NCBI GenBank assembly: GCA_026122225.1
Contig: JANEZZ010002679.1
Span: 186,001-250,000, forward strand
Direction of reading: 5' to 3'
DNA length: 64,000 nucleotides
Origin: Heloderma charlesbogerti
Taxonomy: Eukaryota; Chordata; Lepidosauria; Squamata; Helodermatidae
Shown: positions 31,537-40,880 of the stretch, in pieces
How positions within the stretch are numbered: the first letter of the stretch is position 1
Layout: each line of letters begins with the position of its first letter
Made by a program: the position numbers and the translations under genes
Notes under the pieces: generated by a model
Databases searched by the model: none
What the model was told of the DNA's origin: nothing
What the model saw: the letters and a program-made list of their open reading frames with translations, nothing else

Positions 31537-32182
31537 AGCACTAGCCAGAGTATACTATTGGATCCATCCCTAAAGATGTGAGCTTCTTAAATTAAAGTAG
31601 TCAAATTCTAACCATTGTACCCTGAAACAAACTCTAAGAAGGTTTCATGTAACTTCAGCCAACATGTATTTATCCAGAAGTGGGATTGTCAGTGGAATAT
31701 CAAAAGGAAGGGCCTTTCTTCCTCACCTTGATGGGTGTTGGTTTATATTTGCCAGACCTTGGGGGAAAGTGTAATACTCCTTTGACTTAAGTTCCCAAGC
31801 AGGAGACAGTGGTAGGTTGACTTACCACCTACCTAGTTTTAAATTCTCCATGATTTTCGTTTTAATGGTGGAAGCAGGGTTGCAAATTGGATCAATTGTT
31901 TTTTTAAGCCCAGCACTTATGCTCATGAAAAAGCTATGTTAAATCTATACAGTAGCCTACATTTCCACACAGATATAAGCAACATTATTTTTCTCTAGGA
32001 AAAGTGACCATCAATTGTCTCTGCTTCTTTTGCAGCTGCTTCACATCATGATGCTCAAAGGCTATTTTGGTTTCCAAATTCTTTACTGCAAACGCATGAA
32101 AATTCTGTCGTAAAACTACTTCTAAAATTTACCTGGTATGCCTGTTTAATCTGATTGGCATCTGCTCTTGTAGTTAGGTCAT
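31537..32182. other. Unassigned spacer
   Basis: No feature supported. Confidence 0.4.
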
Positions 32183-32523
32183 TTAGGGTGCAATCCTATG
32201 CATGTTTAGACAGAAAAAAGTCCTACAACTCCCAGCATGGTTGGCTGGGGCATGCTGGGAGTTATATAGGGATGTCAGAGAATTCTGCCACGGATCTCGG
32301 TGAGGCTGAATGCCAGTGCATTCAGCCCCCCGAAATCTGTGGCGGAATGAAGCCCCCTGCCCCCCCCCGCGAAATGGGCCCGCAACAGAGCACCTACCTG
32401 CTGCTGTCCATGCTGCATTGTGAATGGCGGCCGCGTCTGTGGCCGCCATTTGCTTCTTCCATATAGCCATGATAGGCTACGTAAATACTTATGTAGCCTA
32501 TCACAGCTAATGCAGGGACGCCA

Positions 32524-33501
32524 TTTGCGTCTAGGGATGTCAGAGAATTCTGCCACGGATCTCGGGGAGGCCGAATGCCAGTGCATTCGGCCCCCTGAAA
32601 TCGGTGGCGGAACGGTCTGCCCCGCCCCCCGGGACAAGACTTACCTGGGGCGGATCTTCCGGGTGGCGGCAGCTCCAGCGGCAGCTCCGGCGGCGGTGCA
32701 GCAGCAGTGCGGCGGCGGCAGCTGCAGCGGCCAGTCTTCCGACCAGCTGCCACCGCCGCCATTTCCAGGTTTTTTTTAAAAAAAAAGACGTCATAGGCTA
32801 CGTAAAGATTTACGTAGCCTATCACGGCTAGGTTTAAAAAAAAAAAACGTGATAGGCTACGTAAATATTTATGTAGCCTATCACGTCTGAATTAAAAAAA
32901 AAAAACACGCGTACACAAATGGCAGCGGCTACAGCCGCCGCCATTTGCGTTCCTTATTTTGGCACGTCTTAGTCTATGTCAAGATTTACATAGACTAAGA
33001 CGGCGAAAATAAGGGGAACGCAAATAGTGTAGCGTCCGCTACGCTATTTGCATTCCCCTTATTTTCGCCGTCTTAGTCTATGTAAATCTTGACATAGACT
33101 AAGACGTGCCAAAATAAGGAACGCAAATGGCGGCGGCCGTGGCCGCTGCCATTTGCGTACGCGCATTGTTGTTGTTCTTTTTAAGTCAGATGTGATAGGC
33201 TACGTAAACATTTACATAGCCTATCACAGCTGACTGCAGGGACGCAAACGGCAGCGGCTACGGCCGCCGCCATTTGCGTCCCTGCTAGCCAGTGGCCGGA
33301 TGTCCGGCTGCTGGCGGAGCCGGCCGGTGGCTCTGCAGAATCACTGTGGAGCAAAGCCGGCCTGCCAGGATTCTGGGGGGGAGGCGCAGAGCGCCTCCCC
33401 CCCCAGGCGAGGATTCCGGGGGAAGGGATGGAACGCCTCCCTCCCACCATCAACATAATCCACGAACAGGTAAGTGACTTTCATACATCCCTATTTGCAT
33501 C
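32524..33501. mobile_element. hAT-like palindrome-array element, inner nested copy
   Basis: Second copy of the same family, inserted inside the first. Element span 32532-33493. Flanks TTTGCGTC (32524-32531) and TTTGCATC (33494-33501) match 7 of 8. It repeats the left end (TAGGGATGTCAGAGAATT), the 5' hairpin, a GC-rich block, five palindromes (32791, 32848, 32965, 33069, 33191), a right segment with GGATGTCCGGCTGC also found near 33950 in the outer copy, and GGTAAGTGACTTTCATACAT. Two independent copies with the same architecture show that the palindrome array belongs to the family. Confidence 0.8.
32906..33164. repeat. Long near-perfect palindrome, about 260 bp
   Basis: Centre near 33035 (GTAGCGTCCGCTAC). 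Going outward both ways: GCAAATAG, GGGAACGC/GCATTCCCC, CCTTATTTTCGCCGTC, the CTTAGTCTATG palindrome, GTGCCAAAATAAGGAACGC, then GCAAATGGCGGCGGC with its complement. Arms are about 120 bp with only a few mismatches by eye. It contains two of the smaller palindromes, one per arm. Confidence 0.85.
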
Positions 33502-33929
33502 CCTGCGGAAGCCGTGATAGGCTATGTAAGTATTTACATAGTGTATCATGGCAAAACTAAGGGAACGCAAATGGAGGTGGCTATGGTGGCCGCCATATGC
33601 GTTCCCTTTTTTTGCCATGTGGTAGGCTCTGTAAATATTTATGTAGCCTATTACAACAAAAGAGGGGCGCAAATGGCATAGTGGCCGCCATTTGCGTTCC
33701 CCTTTTTTTTTTGCCATAATAGCCTACGTAAATATTTACGTAACCTATCACGGCAAAAAAAAAAAAAAAAGGAACGCAAATGGCGGCCGCCGTAGCTGCC
33801 GCCATCATTTGTGTTCACTGTTTTGTTTTGTTTTTTGCCATGATAGGCTACATAAATATTTACATAGCCTATCACGGCAAAATACAGGGACTCAAATGGC
33901 GGCAGCTACGGCAGCTGCCATTTGTGTCC
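33240..33929. repeat. GC-rich ACGCAAATGGCGGC hairpins between palindromes
   Basis: Hairpins with arms ACGCAAATGGCGGC and GCCGCCATTTGCGT around short GC-rich loops, at 33240-33283, 33564-33605, 33667-33699, 33774-33815 and 33890-33929. Others lie at 32909-32950, 33018-33054 and 33120-33158. They alternate regularly with the AT-centred palindromes. CpG is unusually frequent. Confidence 0.8.
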
Positions 33930-34145
33930 CTGCAGGCTGCCCAGCAGCTGGATGTCCGGCTGCAGGCAGTCCCAGCTGGCAGCTCCGCAGAATTGCCGCG
34001 GAGCTGGCCAGAGAGAATTTGGGGGGGAGGGACGGAGCACCTCCCCCCCACTACAAATGTCACCCTTCAAAAAGGTAAGTAACTTCCATACATCCCTAGT
34101 TATAGGACTTTTTTCTGTCTAAACATGCATAGGATCGTACCCTTA

Positions 34146-34559
34146 AAGCTTCTCCCATCTCCAGAGGAACTGCTCATGGACAAGTGACTTTCATGAAGCT
34201 GAGAACATGTCTAAAGGGCACCGAGGGCTGATCTACATTGCACCCGTTGTTGCAATGAATTCAGTGTCCTGTCGGGTTAAACGCTCTCGCATTAAAACGT
34301 GATTATCTGCACTCACCCATTTTCCCCATTGTGGTGCTTCATTGAATGCGCGAGCTCAGTTCACACTCAAGTGCTGTGCTGTTTTCCTGCTCTTAAAGAC
34401 AGAGGCTCTCATTGGAGGATTAGAAACTCTTCCTGTTTCTGCTGATTCCACGCCCACCACGCTCACAACTCTCAATGGCCCCAGGTTGTCTTCCAGCTAC
34501 TGATCGCATAGCTTCCTCAGCACTCAAGGTTTCCTCAGCAACAAGCAAAGGGCTGGATG
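34146..34559. other. Unassigned region
   Basis: Contains GGGCTGATCTACATTGCACC at 34209, like a MITE terminus, but no partner end was found. Confidence 0.35.
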
Positions 34560-34668
34560 TGCATGCGCTTGTCTGATCTTGGAAGCTAAGCAGGGTCAGC
34601 CCCAGTCAATAGTGGGATGGGCAACCACCTGGGAATCAGGCTACCTGCACTGAGCAGGGGGTTGTTCT
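34560..34668 (+). mobile_element. 5S-rRNA-derived SINE or pseudogene
   Basis: GTCTGATCTTGGAAGCTAAG at 34571 matches the conserved 5S internal promoter (A box and intermediate element). CAGGGTCAGCCC, AGTGGGATGGGCAACCACC and TGGGAATCAGG follow in 5S order. The 5S 5' half is degraded. The end GAGCAGGGGGTTGTTCTA resembles a CR1-type tail, which favours a 5S-headed SINE over a simple pseudogene. Confidence 0.78.
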
Positions 34669-34689
34669 ATCCCTTTAAATGAGACTATG

Positions 34690-34920
34690 TTTTACCCCCT
34701 TCTATCCCCTGCTTCAGCTTCTTCTTTTTTTAATTAAGGCATTATCTTTGAAAAATCGTGGCTTCTCCACGATTTTTTTTTTCTAATCTTTGAATCTTCA
34801 AATCTTCAAAGATCATGCCTGAATTAGAAGAAAAAATCATGGAGAAGCCACGATTCTTTGAAAATAATGCCTTAATTTAAAAAAAAAAACAGCCGAAGTG
34901 GGGGATAGAAGGGGGTAAAA
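34690..34920. mobile_element. Foldback element with about 105 bp arms
   Basis: Left arm TTTTACCCCCTTCTATCCCC onward pairs with the right arm ending GGGGGATAGAAGGGGGTAAAA. Inner arms are AATTAAGGCATTATCTTTGA, CGTGGCTTCTCCACGA and CTTTGAA with their complements. The loop is only about 15-20 bp (around 34800). Arm identity is high. Its ends are not obviously those of a known superfamily, and no target duplication was seen. Confidence 0.8.
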
Positions 34921-35011
34921 GCTACCATTAAGGAAACATCCACTAGTAATTCTGGGCAATTTGCCTGACAAACAATACCATCAGCTATAACACCATAAAT
35001 GGGGCCATGCA

Positions 35012-35082
35012 GTGCAATCCTATGTTTGTTTACACAAAAGTAAGAACTACTGAGTTTGTTCAGGTTTACTCTAAAGTAAGTG
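35012..35082. mobile_element. Partial GCAATCCTATG MITE
   Basis: GTGCAATCCTATGTTTG, then ACTACTGAGTTTGTTCAGG and TTTACTCTAAAGTAAGTG: one arm and part of the other of the short palindromic family, abutting the CR1 copy. Confidence 0.5.
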
Positions 35083-35498
35083 TTCAAAAACATAAGAAGA
35101 GCCATGCTGGATCCAGTACAGCATTATATTCACACAGTGGCCAAACAGCATACTGCCTCTGATACCGGAGGTAGCATGAGGCCATCAGGGCTAATAGCCA
35201 CTGATAGCCTTCTCCTCCAGGAATTTGTCCAACCCCCTTTTAAAGCCATCCAAATTGGTGGCCATCACTACACCCTGTGGTAGCGAATTCCATAGTTTAA
35301 CTGTGCGCTATGTGAAGAAGTGCTTCCTTTTATCTGTCCTGAATCTCCCACCAATCAGCTTCATGGGATGACCTCGGGTTCTAGTATTATGAGAGAGGGA
35401 GTAAAATGTCTCCCTACCCACTTTCTCCACACCATGCATAATTTTGTACACCTCTGTCATGTCTCCCCTTACTCTCCTCTTTCCTAAGCCAAACAATC

Positions 35499-35741
35499 CC
35501 AAGATATTTTTATTGATTATTACATTTCTATCCCACCTTTTTTCTTCTCGCAAGGAACCCAAGGCGGTTCACGTAGTCCTCCTCCTCTCCATATTATCCT
35601 CACAACAACCCTTTGAGGTAGGTTATGCTGAGAGTCAATGACTGGCCCAAAGTGAGCTTCATGGCCAAGTGGGGTCTAGAACCTGGATCTCCCAAGTCTC
35701 ATTCCAACACTCTAACCAGTACACCACATTGGCTCTTTCTC
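35499..35741 (-). mobile_element. tRNA-type SINE, reverse, inserted in CR1
   Basis: Reverse complement of a tRNA-headed SINE: the 5' end near 35735 is GAGCCAATGTGGTGTACTGG, with B-box-like AGGTTCTAGACCCC. The body has CCTCAAAGGGTTGTTGTGAG. The 3' end contains GAACCGCCTTGGGTTCC then an AT-rich tail. Same family at 48962, 54722 and 63090. Confidence 0.8.
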
Positions 35742-35776
35742 CTTGGGGACTTGTTCCAGCCCCTTGATTATTTGAG

Positions 35777-36187
35777 AGAGCACTCCTATGGCCCTTAGAC
35801 AGCATCAGTGGGGGTGGGGGTGTAGTTCAAATTCCTGGATACAAGATCCGAGCTCGCCTCCCCCTCTCCCTTCCCCTCACAGCTGGCCCAGAGAGAACTG
35901 CACCAGCTGCATCTCTAAGGTTACAAAAGTGACTTCGGAGGGAAGGTAAAGGTGGCATTCCTGTGAGTGGAGAAAGGAGAATACTGGGAAGTCTGGTTTA
36001 CGAGGAATCCTACAGCCTCCTCAGCCTCCTTCTCTCCCCCTCCCTGACACCTCAGCTAGACAGTTGAAATAGCCCATCTAGCTGAAATGCAGAGTGGGAT
36101 GAACACAGAGAAGATCACCTTCAGCCTCCTCCCGCTCTGCATTGGATGTCCATAAATGTCTGGGTTCACAGGCTTACAGCCAGCCCT
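35777..36187. other. Unassigned insert within CR1
   Basis: About 410 bp separates two CR1 pieces. It includes a short G-rich run and C/T-rich tracts. No termini recognised. Confidence 0.4.
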
Positions 36188-36290
36188 GCAGGACTGCACC
36201 CTTAGTTGCTCCTTTCTGCACTTTTTCCAGCTCTACAATATCCTTGTTTATGTATGATGACCAGAACTGTCCACAGTATTCCAAGTGTGG

Positions 36291-37450
36291 TCACACCATA
36301 GATTTGTATAAGGGGAGCATGATCTTGGCAATTTCATTTTCAGTTCCTTTCCTAATTATGCCTAACATGGAATTTGCCATTTTCACAGCAGCTGCACACT
36401 GGGTTGACATCTTCATTGAGCTGTCCACCACAACCCCAAGATCTCTTTCTTGGCCAGTCACTGCTAGCTCAGATCCCAGCTTATACTTGAAGTTGTGTAT
36501 TTTTTTTCCCTCAGCATGCATCATTTTACACTTGCTTACACTGAACTGCATTTGCCATTTTAATGCCCATTCTTGATTCTTCCAGTTTGGAGAGATCCTT
36601 TTGGAACTCCTTGCAAACCCATTTTGTTTAACCACCCTAAATAATTTGGTGTCATCAGTAAACATGGCCTCTTCACTGCTCACTCCTAATTCCAGATAAT
36701 TTATGAACAAGTTGAAAAGTTCTCTGTGGAACCTCACTCTTTACATCCCTCTATTGGGAGTACTTACCATTTACATGTTTATTGACACTCTCAAAGAGTT
36801 CTAAAAGGTTAGTGAGACAGGACTTACCTTTGTGGAAGCCGTGTTGATTCTTTTTCAGCAGGGCATGCCCTATATGCTTACTGATTTTATCCTTAATAAT
36901 AACTTCAACCAATTTACCTGGAACAGACATTAAGCTAACCTGCCTGTAATTTCCCAGATCCCCTGCATCCCTTTTTAAAAATTGGCATTACATTTACCAT
37001 TATCCAGTCCTCTGGTACAGAAGTTGATCTTGGGGACGCATTACATATTTTTGTTAGAAAATCAGAAATTTCTTTAAGAACTCTAAGATGGATACCATCT
37101 GGGCTGGGTCATTTATTAGCTTTCAATTTGTCATTAAGTTTGAGAACTTCATCTTTTGTCACCACTCTTTCCCTCATTTTCTCAGACTCCCTTCCTGAAA
37201 ACATCAGGCACAGGCTATATCTTCTGCAGTGAAGACAGATGAAAAAACATTCAGCTTCTCTGCAATCTCCTTATCGTCCTTTAGTACTCCTTTAACTCCA
37301 TTGTCATCCAACGGTCCACTACCTAGTTTCCTGCATCTGATATGTTTAAAGAATTATTAATTGTTGGCCTTGATGTTTATAGCGATATGCTTTTCCAGAT
37401 ACCATTTTGCATCTCTTATTGTCTGCTTGCATCTCCTTTGTGCAAGCTTC
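36291..37450 (-). pseudogene. CR1 ORF2 reverse transcriptase, broken
   Basis: Minus-strand relic. 36737-36291 has NLFINYLELGVSS then FTDDTKLFRVV, where the RT YADD/FADD box has become TDD, followed by WALKWQMQFSVSKCKMMHA and RDLGVVVDSSMKMS. Upstream pieces (37450-36740), in other frames, match the linker and fingers by comparison with 43389-44440. Frameshifts separate them, and no endonuclease is present. Confidence 0.8.
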
Positions 37451-37560
37451 TGTTTGTCCACCGACCTCTATGCCTCTCTTAGCTTCTCCAGGTCATCAAC
37501 CTTGGCTTCAAGGGAATGAACTTGTTTCCTGAGAGCCAGAAGCTCATTACACCCATAACT

Positions 37561-38737
37561 TCTGTCCAGCAGGCAGATTGTCATACATGTGGCACTCAGT
37601 GCAATACACTGGATAACCCCACACCTCTGATGGCTTACTACCTTAATAACTGGGGTTTTTTTTTAAGGGGAGGGGGTTGGTATTATTGGGTTTGTTTACC
37701 TGGAAAACTAAGTTATTCACTAAGAGTAGGTAAATAATTTATATTTATTCATTGTTATTTACTATGATTAGGCAGGGAAGAGTTTACTTCCCTGGCCTCC
37801 CCACCCTGCTGCTAAACTCTCATGGGTGCTTAACTAGCTTGTGTGCTGAAGCTTTGTCACTGAGACACTTGGTCATTGAGGCTTCTCGCACTCTGAGTAT
37901 TGCAACACTAGTTTTGGAACTATATTGTTCAAAGCCATTATGCAACTATAACTTCTCCTTTGACCTCTACAGAGAATTCTAAACAGCAGCAAGAAGTAAT
38001 TTGCTAGAGGTAAGCAAATCAACCAGGATTAAATGCAGACTATCCTGCACATTATATGGGGACATCTAGGACACCAACAAACATTTCTGCTCACCACACC
38101 ATGAACCGCATCCAGTGGCCACCATCTTCTTTATTTCTTTGTATATTTCACTTTCTAATATAATCTGATATCCCAGAGACTCTCACAAGGCTTTCTGGAG
38201 GTCTAATTACTATGCACTCCTTTATGCTCTGTGGGGGAAATTGCTATCACTGGTGTTGCTAAGAGAACATTTTATAGATTCTCAGCGTCCCTTTACTGCC
38301 TTAAACAGTAATGTGTGTGCGTGTGCATGTGTATGATTTTTTTAAAAAGAAATATGCAGCCACTGTTAGCCTCAAAAGGACCCCAGGTACTATGTGAGAA
38401 ATGAAAACCTTATACGAGAAGCACCGAATTGCCAATAATGAACACTGAGTGCAAAAGCAAATTAAAAACCCTATGCTTTGAGAGACCATTAGGAGCAATT
38501 TGGCATTTATTGAACAGCAGATGGTGATTAAAAGCATAAAACCTAGAGTGTCATGCTAAGAAGAAAAATAACAAGGCTTATTCCATTTTCAGAAGTCTAA
38601 CATTTCAATTCTCGACACTCCCAACACTTAAGGGTGGCTCTGGCCATGACAAAGTTGTGGAGAAAACAGGAAGCTCTTGTGCTTCCTGTTCTTTTGAGAC
38701 TGAGTGAATAAAGGCAATTATTTATCAAGCAGTGACT
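37561..38737. other. Unassigned spacer
   Basis: A T8 run at 37658 and a short (GT)n near 38310. No gene or clear repeat. Confidence 0.4.
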
Positions 38738-39215
38738 TGATAAAAGTCTGTCACTGCCTCCACTTTTTCTCCCTCTATTTGCCAGTTATCAATCAAGCTG
38801 GTTGCCATAATCTTGATTTTTTTGAGGTTGAACTGCAACCCAGCTTTTGCACTTTCACCTTCGTCATGAGGTTCCTCAGCTCCTCCTCGCTTTCAGCCAT
38901 CAAAGTGGTATCATCTGCATATCGGAGATTGTTAATGTTTCTTCCAGCGATTTTAACTCCAGCCTTGGCTTCATCAAGCCCAGCACGTCGCATGATGTGT
39001 TCTGCGTACAGGTTGAATAGGTAGGGTGAGAGTATACAACCCTGCCGTACTCCTTTCCCAATCTTAAACCAGTCCATTGTTCCGTGGTCTGTTCTTACTG
39101 TTGCTACTTGGTCGTTACACAGATTCCTCAGGAGGCAGACAAGATGACTTGGTATCCCCATACCACCAAGGACTTGCCACAGTTTGTTATGATCCACACA
39201 GTCAAAGGCTTTAGA
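38738..39215 (-). mobile_element. RTE LINE fragment, second lineage, reverse
   Basis: Contains RT sequence 39197-38793: HNKLWQVLGGMG, DWFKIGKGVRQGCILSPYLF and LRYADDTTLMAESEEELRNLM. It follows the lineage of 55300 and 61436 (CGTCATGAGGTTCCTCAGC) and not the Bov-B at 23874. Both ends are truncated, with no 3' tail. Confidence 0.85.
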
Positions 39216-39274
39216 GGTTTTATAAGGTTAATCAATAACAAATATGGTTAGGGGTATGTAGAAATACATTTCCC

Positions 39275-39630
39275 CCTTTCTCATGACAGTAGAACTGAGG
39301 ATCAACCAATGATAGATGCAGGACAAAAATATTTCTTCATACAAGAAATAATTAACTTAGGGAGTTCATTACCACTAGATGTGGTGATAGCCACTGGCTT
39401 AGATGACTTTAAAAGGGGATTACACAAGTTCCTGGGAGATACATCAATGTAATGTCTATTAGCCTGGATAACTAGACAGAACCTCCAGGTTTAGATGCAG
39501 TATACCTCTGAATACCAGTTGCTGAAGGATGAAGAATGTGAGAAGGGAATGCCTTCATGCACTGGTTGTGGGTCTCCCAAGAGCATCTGGCGGTCCACAG
39601 TGACATACTGGATGCTGGACTAGAGGGAAC
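39275..39630 (+). mobile_element. CR1 LINE 3' fragment, third subfamily
   Basis: GGGAGTTCATTACCACTAGA, then GGCTTAGATGACTTTAAAAG and later CATACTGGATGCTGGACTAG follow the CR1 3' pattern but are diverged from the TTCTTATG group. The terminal octamer is lost. Confidence 0.7.
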
Positions 39631-40176
39631 AGGGATGGGTGCTGTGTGGCCACCCACACCACTCACATCCTCCCTGTGTTTACTGGGAAGGTGCTGAAGG
39701 GGAAATGTAACCATGTGCAAGTAAATGTGGTCATAGAGTTTTGAATAATCGGGACGCCTGCCTTATTAGTTTTCATGATTGCAAAAAAGTTCTGTAATCC
39801 TGTTCATACAAATGTGCTCACACTCACAGCAGGGGCAGCCTATCCATAGAGGTGAACTACACGGTCGCCTAGGGCGTCAAGTTAAGCAGGGTGCCAAATT
39901 CAAGGGAAAAAAATACAAATTTCAAAAATATATAAATAAAATAACGAAGACGTCATTATTTCAATTCCCATGCATGTACTGAGGGAATATGACCAAGGCT
40001 GGGGAAGTGAGCAAGGGACTGCTTGGGGATGGTGGGGCTAAGTCAGGCCACCAGCCCATCTTTGGGACCTGGTTCTCCTTCAGGCGACGCAGGACAGCGT
40101 CCTGCTCTGCTGCTTGTAATGAGGCCCCCCCCCCCCGAGCAAACACTTCCTTTGCCCACGGAGGGCTGAGCCTACC

Positions 40177-40177
<1 letters not shown>

Positions 40178-40215
<38 letters not shown>

Positions 40216-40363
40216 TAGTATTTTATTTTTGGTATTTTTATCCCGCTCCTCAGCCAAAAATGGCTCTCAGAGTGGCTTACAATGGCAATCAATGACCAAA
40301 GAAGACAGTCCCTGCCCTCAGGCTTACAATCTAAATTTATTTATTTATTTATTTATTTATTTC
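40178..40363. repeat. (TTTA)n arrays flanking a LINE 3' segment
   Basis: TTTA repeats at about 40178-40217 and 40336-40363. Between them is TATCCCGCTCCTCAGCC to GGCTTACAATCT, the reverse complement of a LINE/SINE 3' region. TTTA runs are the complement of AAAT tails. Confidence 0.8.
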
Positions 40364-40880
40364 TATACTGCCCAATAGCTGAAGCTCTCTGGGCGATTCA
40401 CAAAAATTAAAACCAAAGGGCACACAATAAAACAATATAAAATAAATAAAACATTAAAACCACAGTATAACAATAGAACCAGAATAAAACCTAACAGCAA
40501 TGCAGGGATTTAAAATACAGATTTAAAACAGCAAAACTAAAAGTCTAGAAAGCTAAAATGCTAAAATGCCTGGGAAAATAAAAAGCTCTTCACCTGGTGC
40601 CGAAATGAATACAATGTAGGTGCCCGGTGAACCTCACTAGGGAGCTCATTCCAGAGCCGGGGTGCCACGACAGAAAAAGCCCTCCTCCTAGTAGCCACCC
40701 GCCTCACTTCCTTTGGCAGGGACTCACGGAGAAGGGCCGCTGAGGACGATGAAGACACAAAGAACACACAACACACAAGGAACCGGGACCTGTCTTCCAG
40801 GGACCTCCCTCCCCTTGGCCATTGTGGATGGGACTTCTGCTCCTTCTCAGAGCGGAGGGCTGTGCTCATCTCCTTTGTTG
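40364..40880 (-). mobile_element. LINE 3' portion, probably L2-like, reverse
   Basis: On the minus strand: ORF2 end, then a 3' UTR with AT-rich CTAAAATG and TTTAAAACAG segments, and an AAAT tail (TTTA array on plus). Clade assignment is tentative; the CR1/L2 group fits the C-terminal protein motif. Confidence 0.65.
40561..40869 (-). pseudogene. LINE ORF2 C-terminal fragment
   Basis: A 102-codon frame whose end, RRAFSVVAPRLWNELPSEVH then SFRHQVKSFLFSQAF, is the widespread non-LTR retrotransposon C-terminal motif (WN-LP ... F-LK-LF). The N-terminal half is not LINE-like, so truncation lies near 40730. No RT motifs remain. Confidence 0.7.

Larger units (their letters stand above)
32469..33878. 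repeat. Array of ten AT-centred palindromes, about 38 bp each
   Basis: Each is a near-perfect inverted repeat of the type TGATAGGCTACGTAAATATT plus complement: 32469-32504, 32791-32826, 32848-32885, 32965-33002, 33069-33106, 33191-33228, 33511-33552, 33614-33655, 33713-33754, 33837-33878. Two (32965, 33069) use a variant core, CTTAGTCTATGT. Neighbour spacing is about 57-124 bp inside each element copy. Stem substitutions are sometimes paired. Function unknown; hairpin or cruciform formation is expected. Confidence 0.85.
32260..34105. mobile_element. hAT-like palindrome-array element, outer copy
   Basis: Element span 32268-34097, begins AGGGATGTCAGAGAATTC and ends with TTCCATACATCCCT. Flanks AGTTATAT (32260-32267) and AGTTATAG (34098-34105) match 7 of 8, as for hAT. 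A 5' hairpin (CACGGATCTCGG then GCCAGTGCATTC, about 32280-32347) follows the left end, then one palindrome. The inner copy interrupts it, and four more palindromes (33511, 33614, 33713, 33837) alternate with GC-rich hairpins before the right end (GGTAAGTAACTTCC). No transposase frame. Non-autonomous by appearance. Confidence 0.78.
32183..34145. mobile_element. PIF/Harbinger-type palindromic MITE, split by a hAT-like element
   Basis: Outer host element of a nested stack. Its two parts are 32186-32267 and 34098-34142, with ends GGGTGCAATCCTATGCATG and the inverted CATGCATAGGATCGTACCC. It is flanked by TTA on both sides (32183-32185, 34143-34145), the TWA duplication expected of PIF/Harbinger. 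Without the insertion it would be about 120 bp and fold as one hairpin through TTTAGACAGAAAAAAGTCC and its complement. A second copy at 49681-49796 has TAA on both sides. Confidence 0.82.
35084..37560 (-). mobile_element. CR1 LINE, reverse, interrupted and internally deleted
   Basis: 3' tail (ACATAAGAAGAGCC) at 35084, end of ORF2 to 35498, then a SINE insertion (35499-35741). A short CR1 piece containing CCAGCCCCTTGATTATT (about 35742-35776) follows, then unrelated sequence (35777-36187). CR1 resumes 36188 to about 37455 with RT and linker coding. At about 37455 it jumps to ORF1-like sequence (37456-37560), so the endonuclease and ORF1 remainder are missing by internal deletion. Related to the forward copy at 42915. 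Confidence 0.82.

Noticed and set aside
32469..33878. CRISPR array or bacterial repeat system
   Set aside because: Repeats are palindromes alternating with other hairpins inside transposon ends, not identical repeats with unique spacers, and the genome is vertebrate.
32155..34122. Many Ala/Gly/Arg-rich frames on both strands
   Set aside because: Products of GC-rich palindromes; the two strands give mirror-image frames, which argues against protein coding.
34560..34668. Functional 5S rRNA gene
   Set aside because: The first third is not recognisable and the 3' end carries a different tail.
36142..36576. 144-codon forward frame
   Set aside because: Antisense of the CR1 reverse transcriptase.
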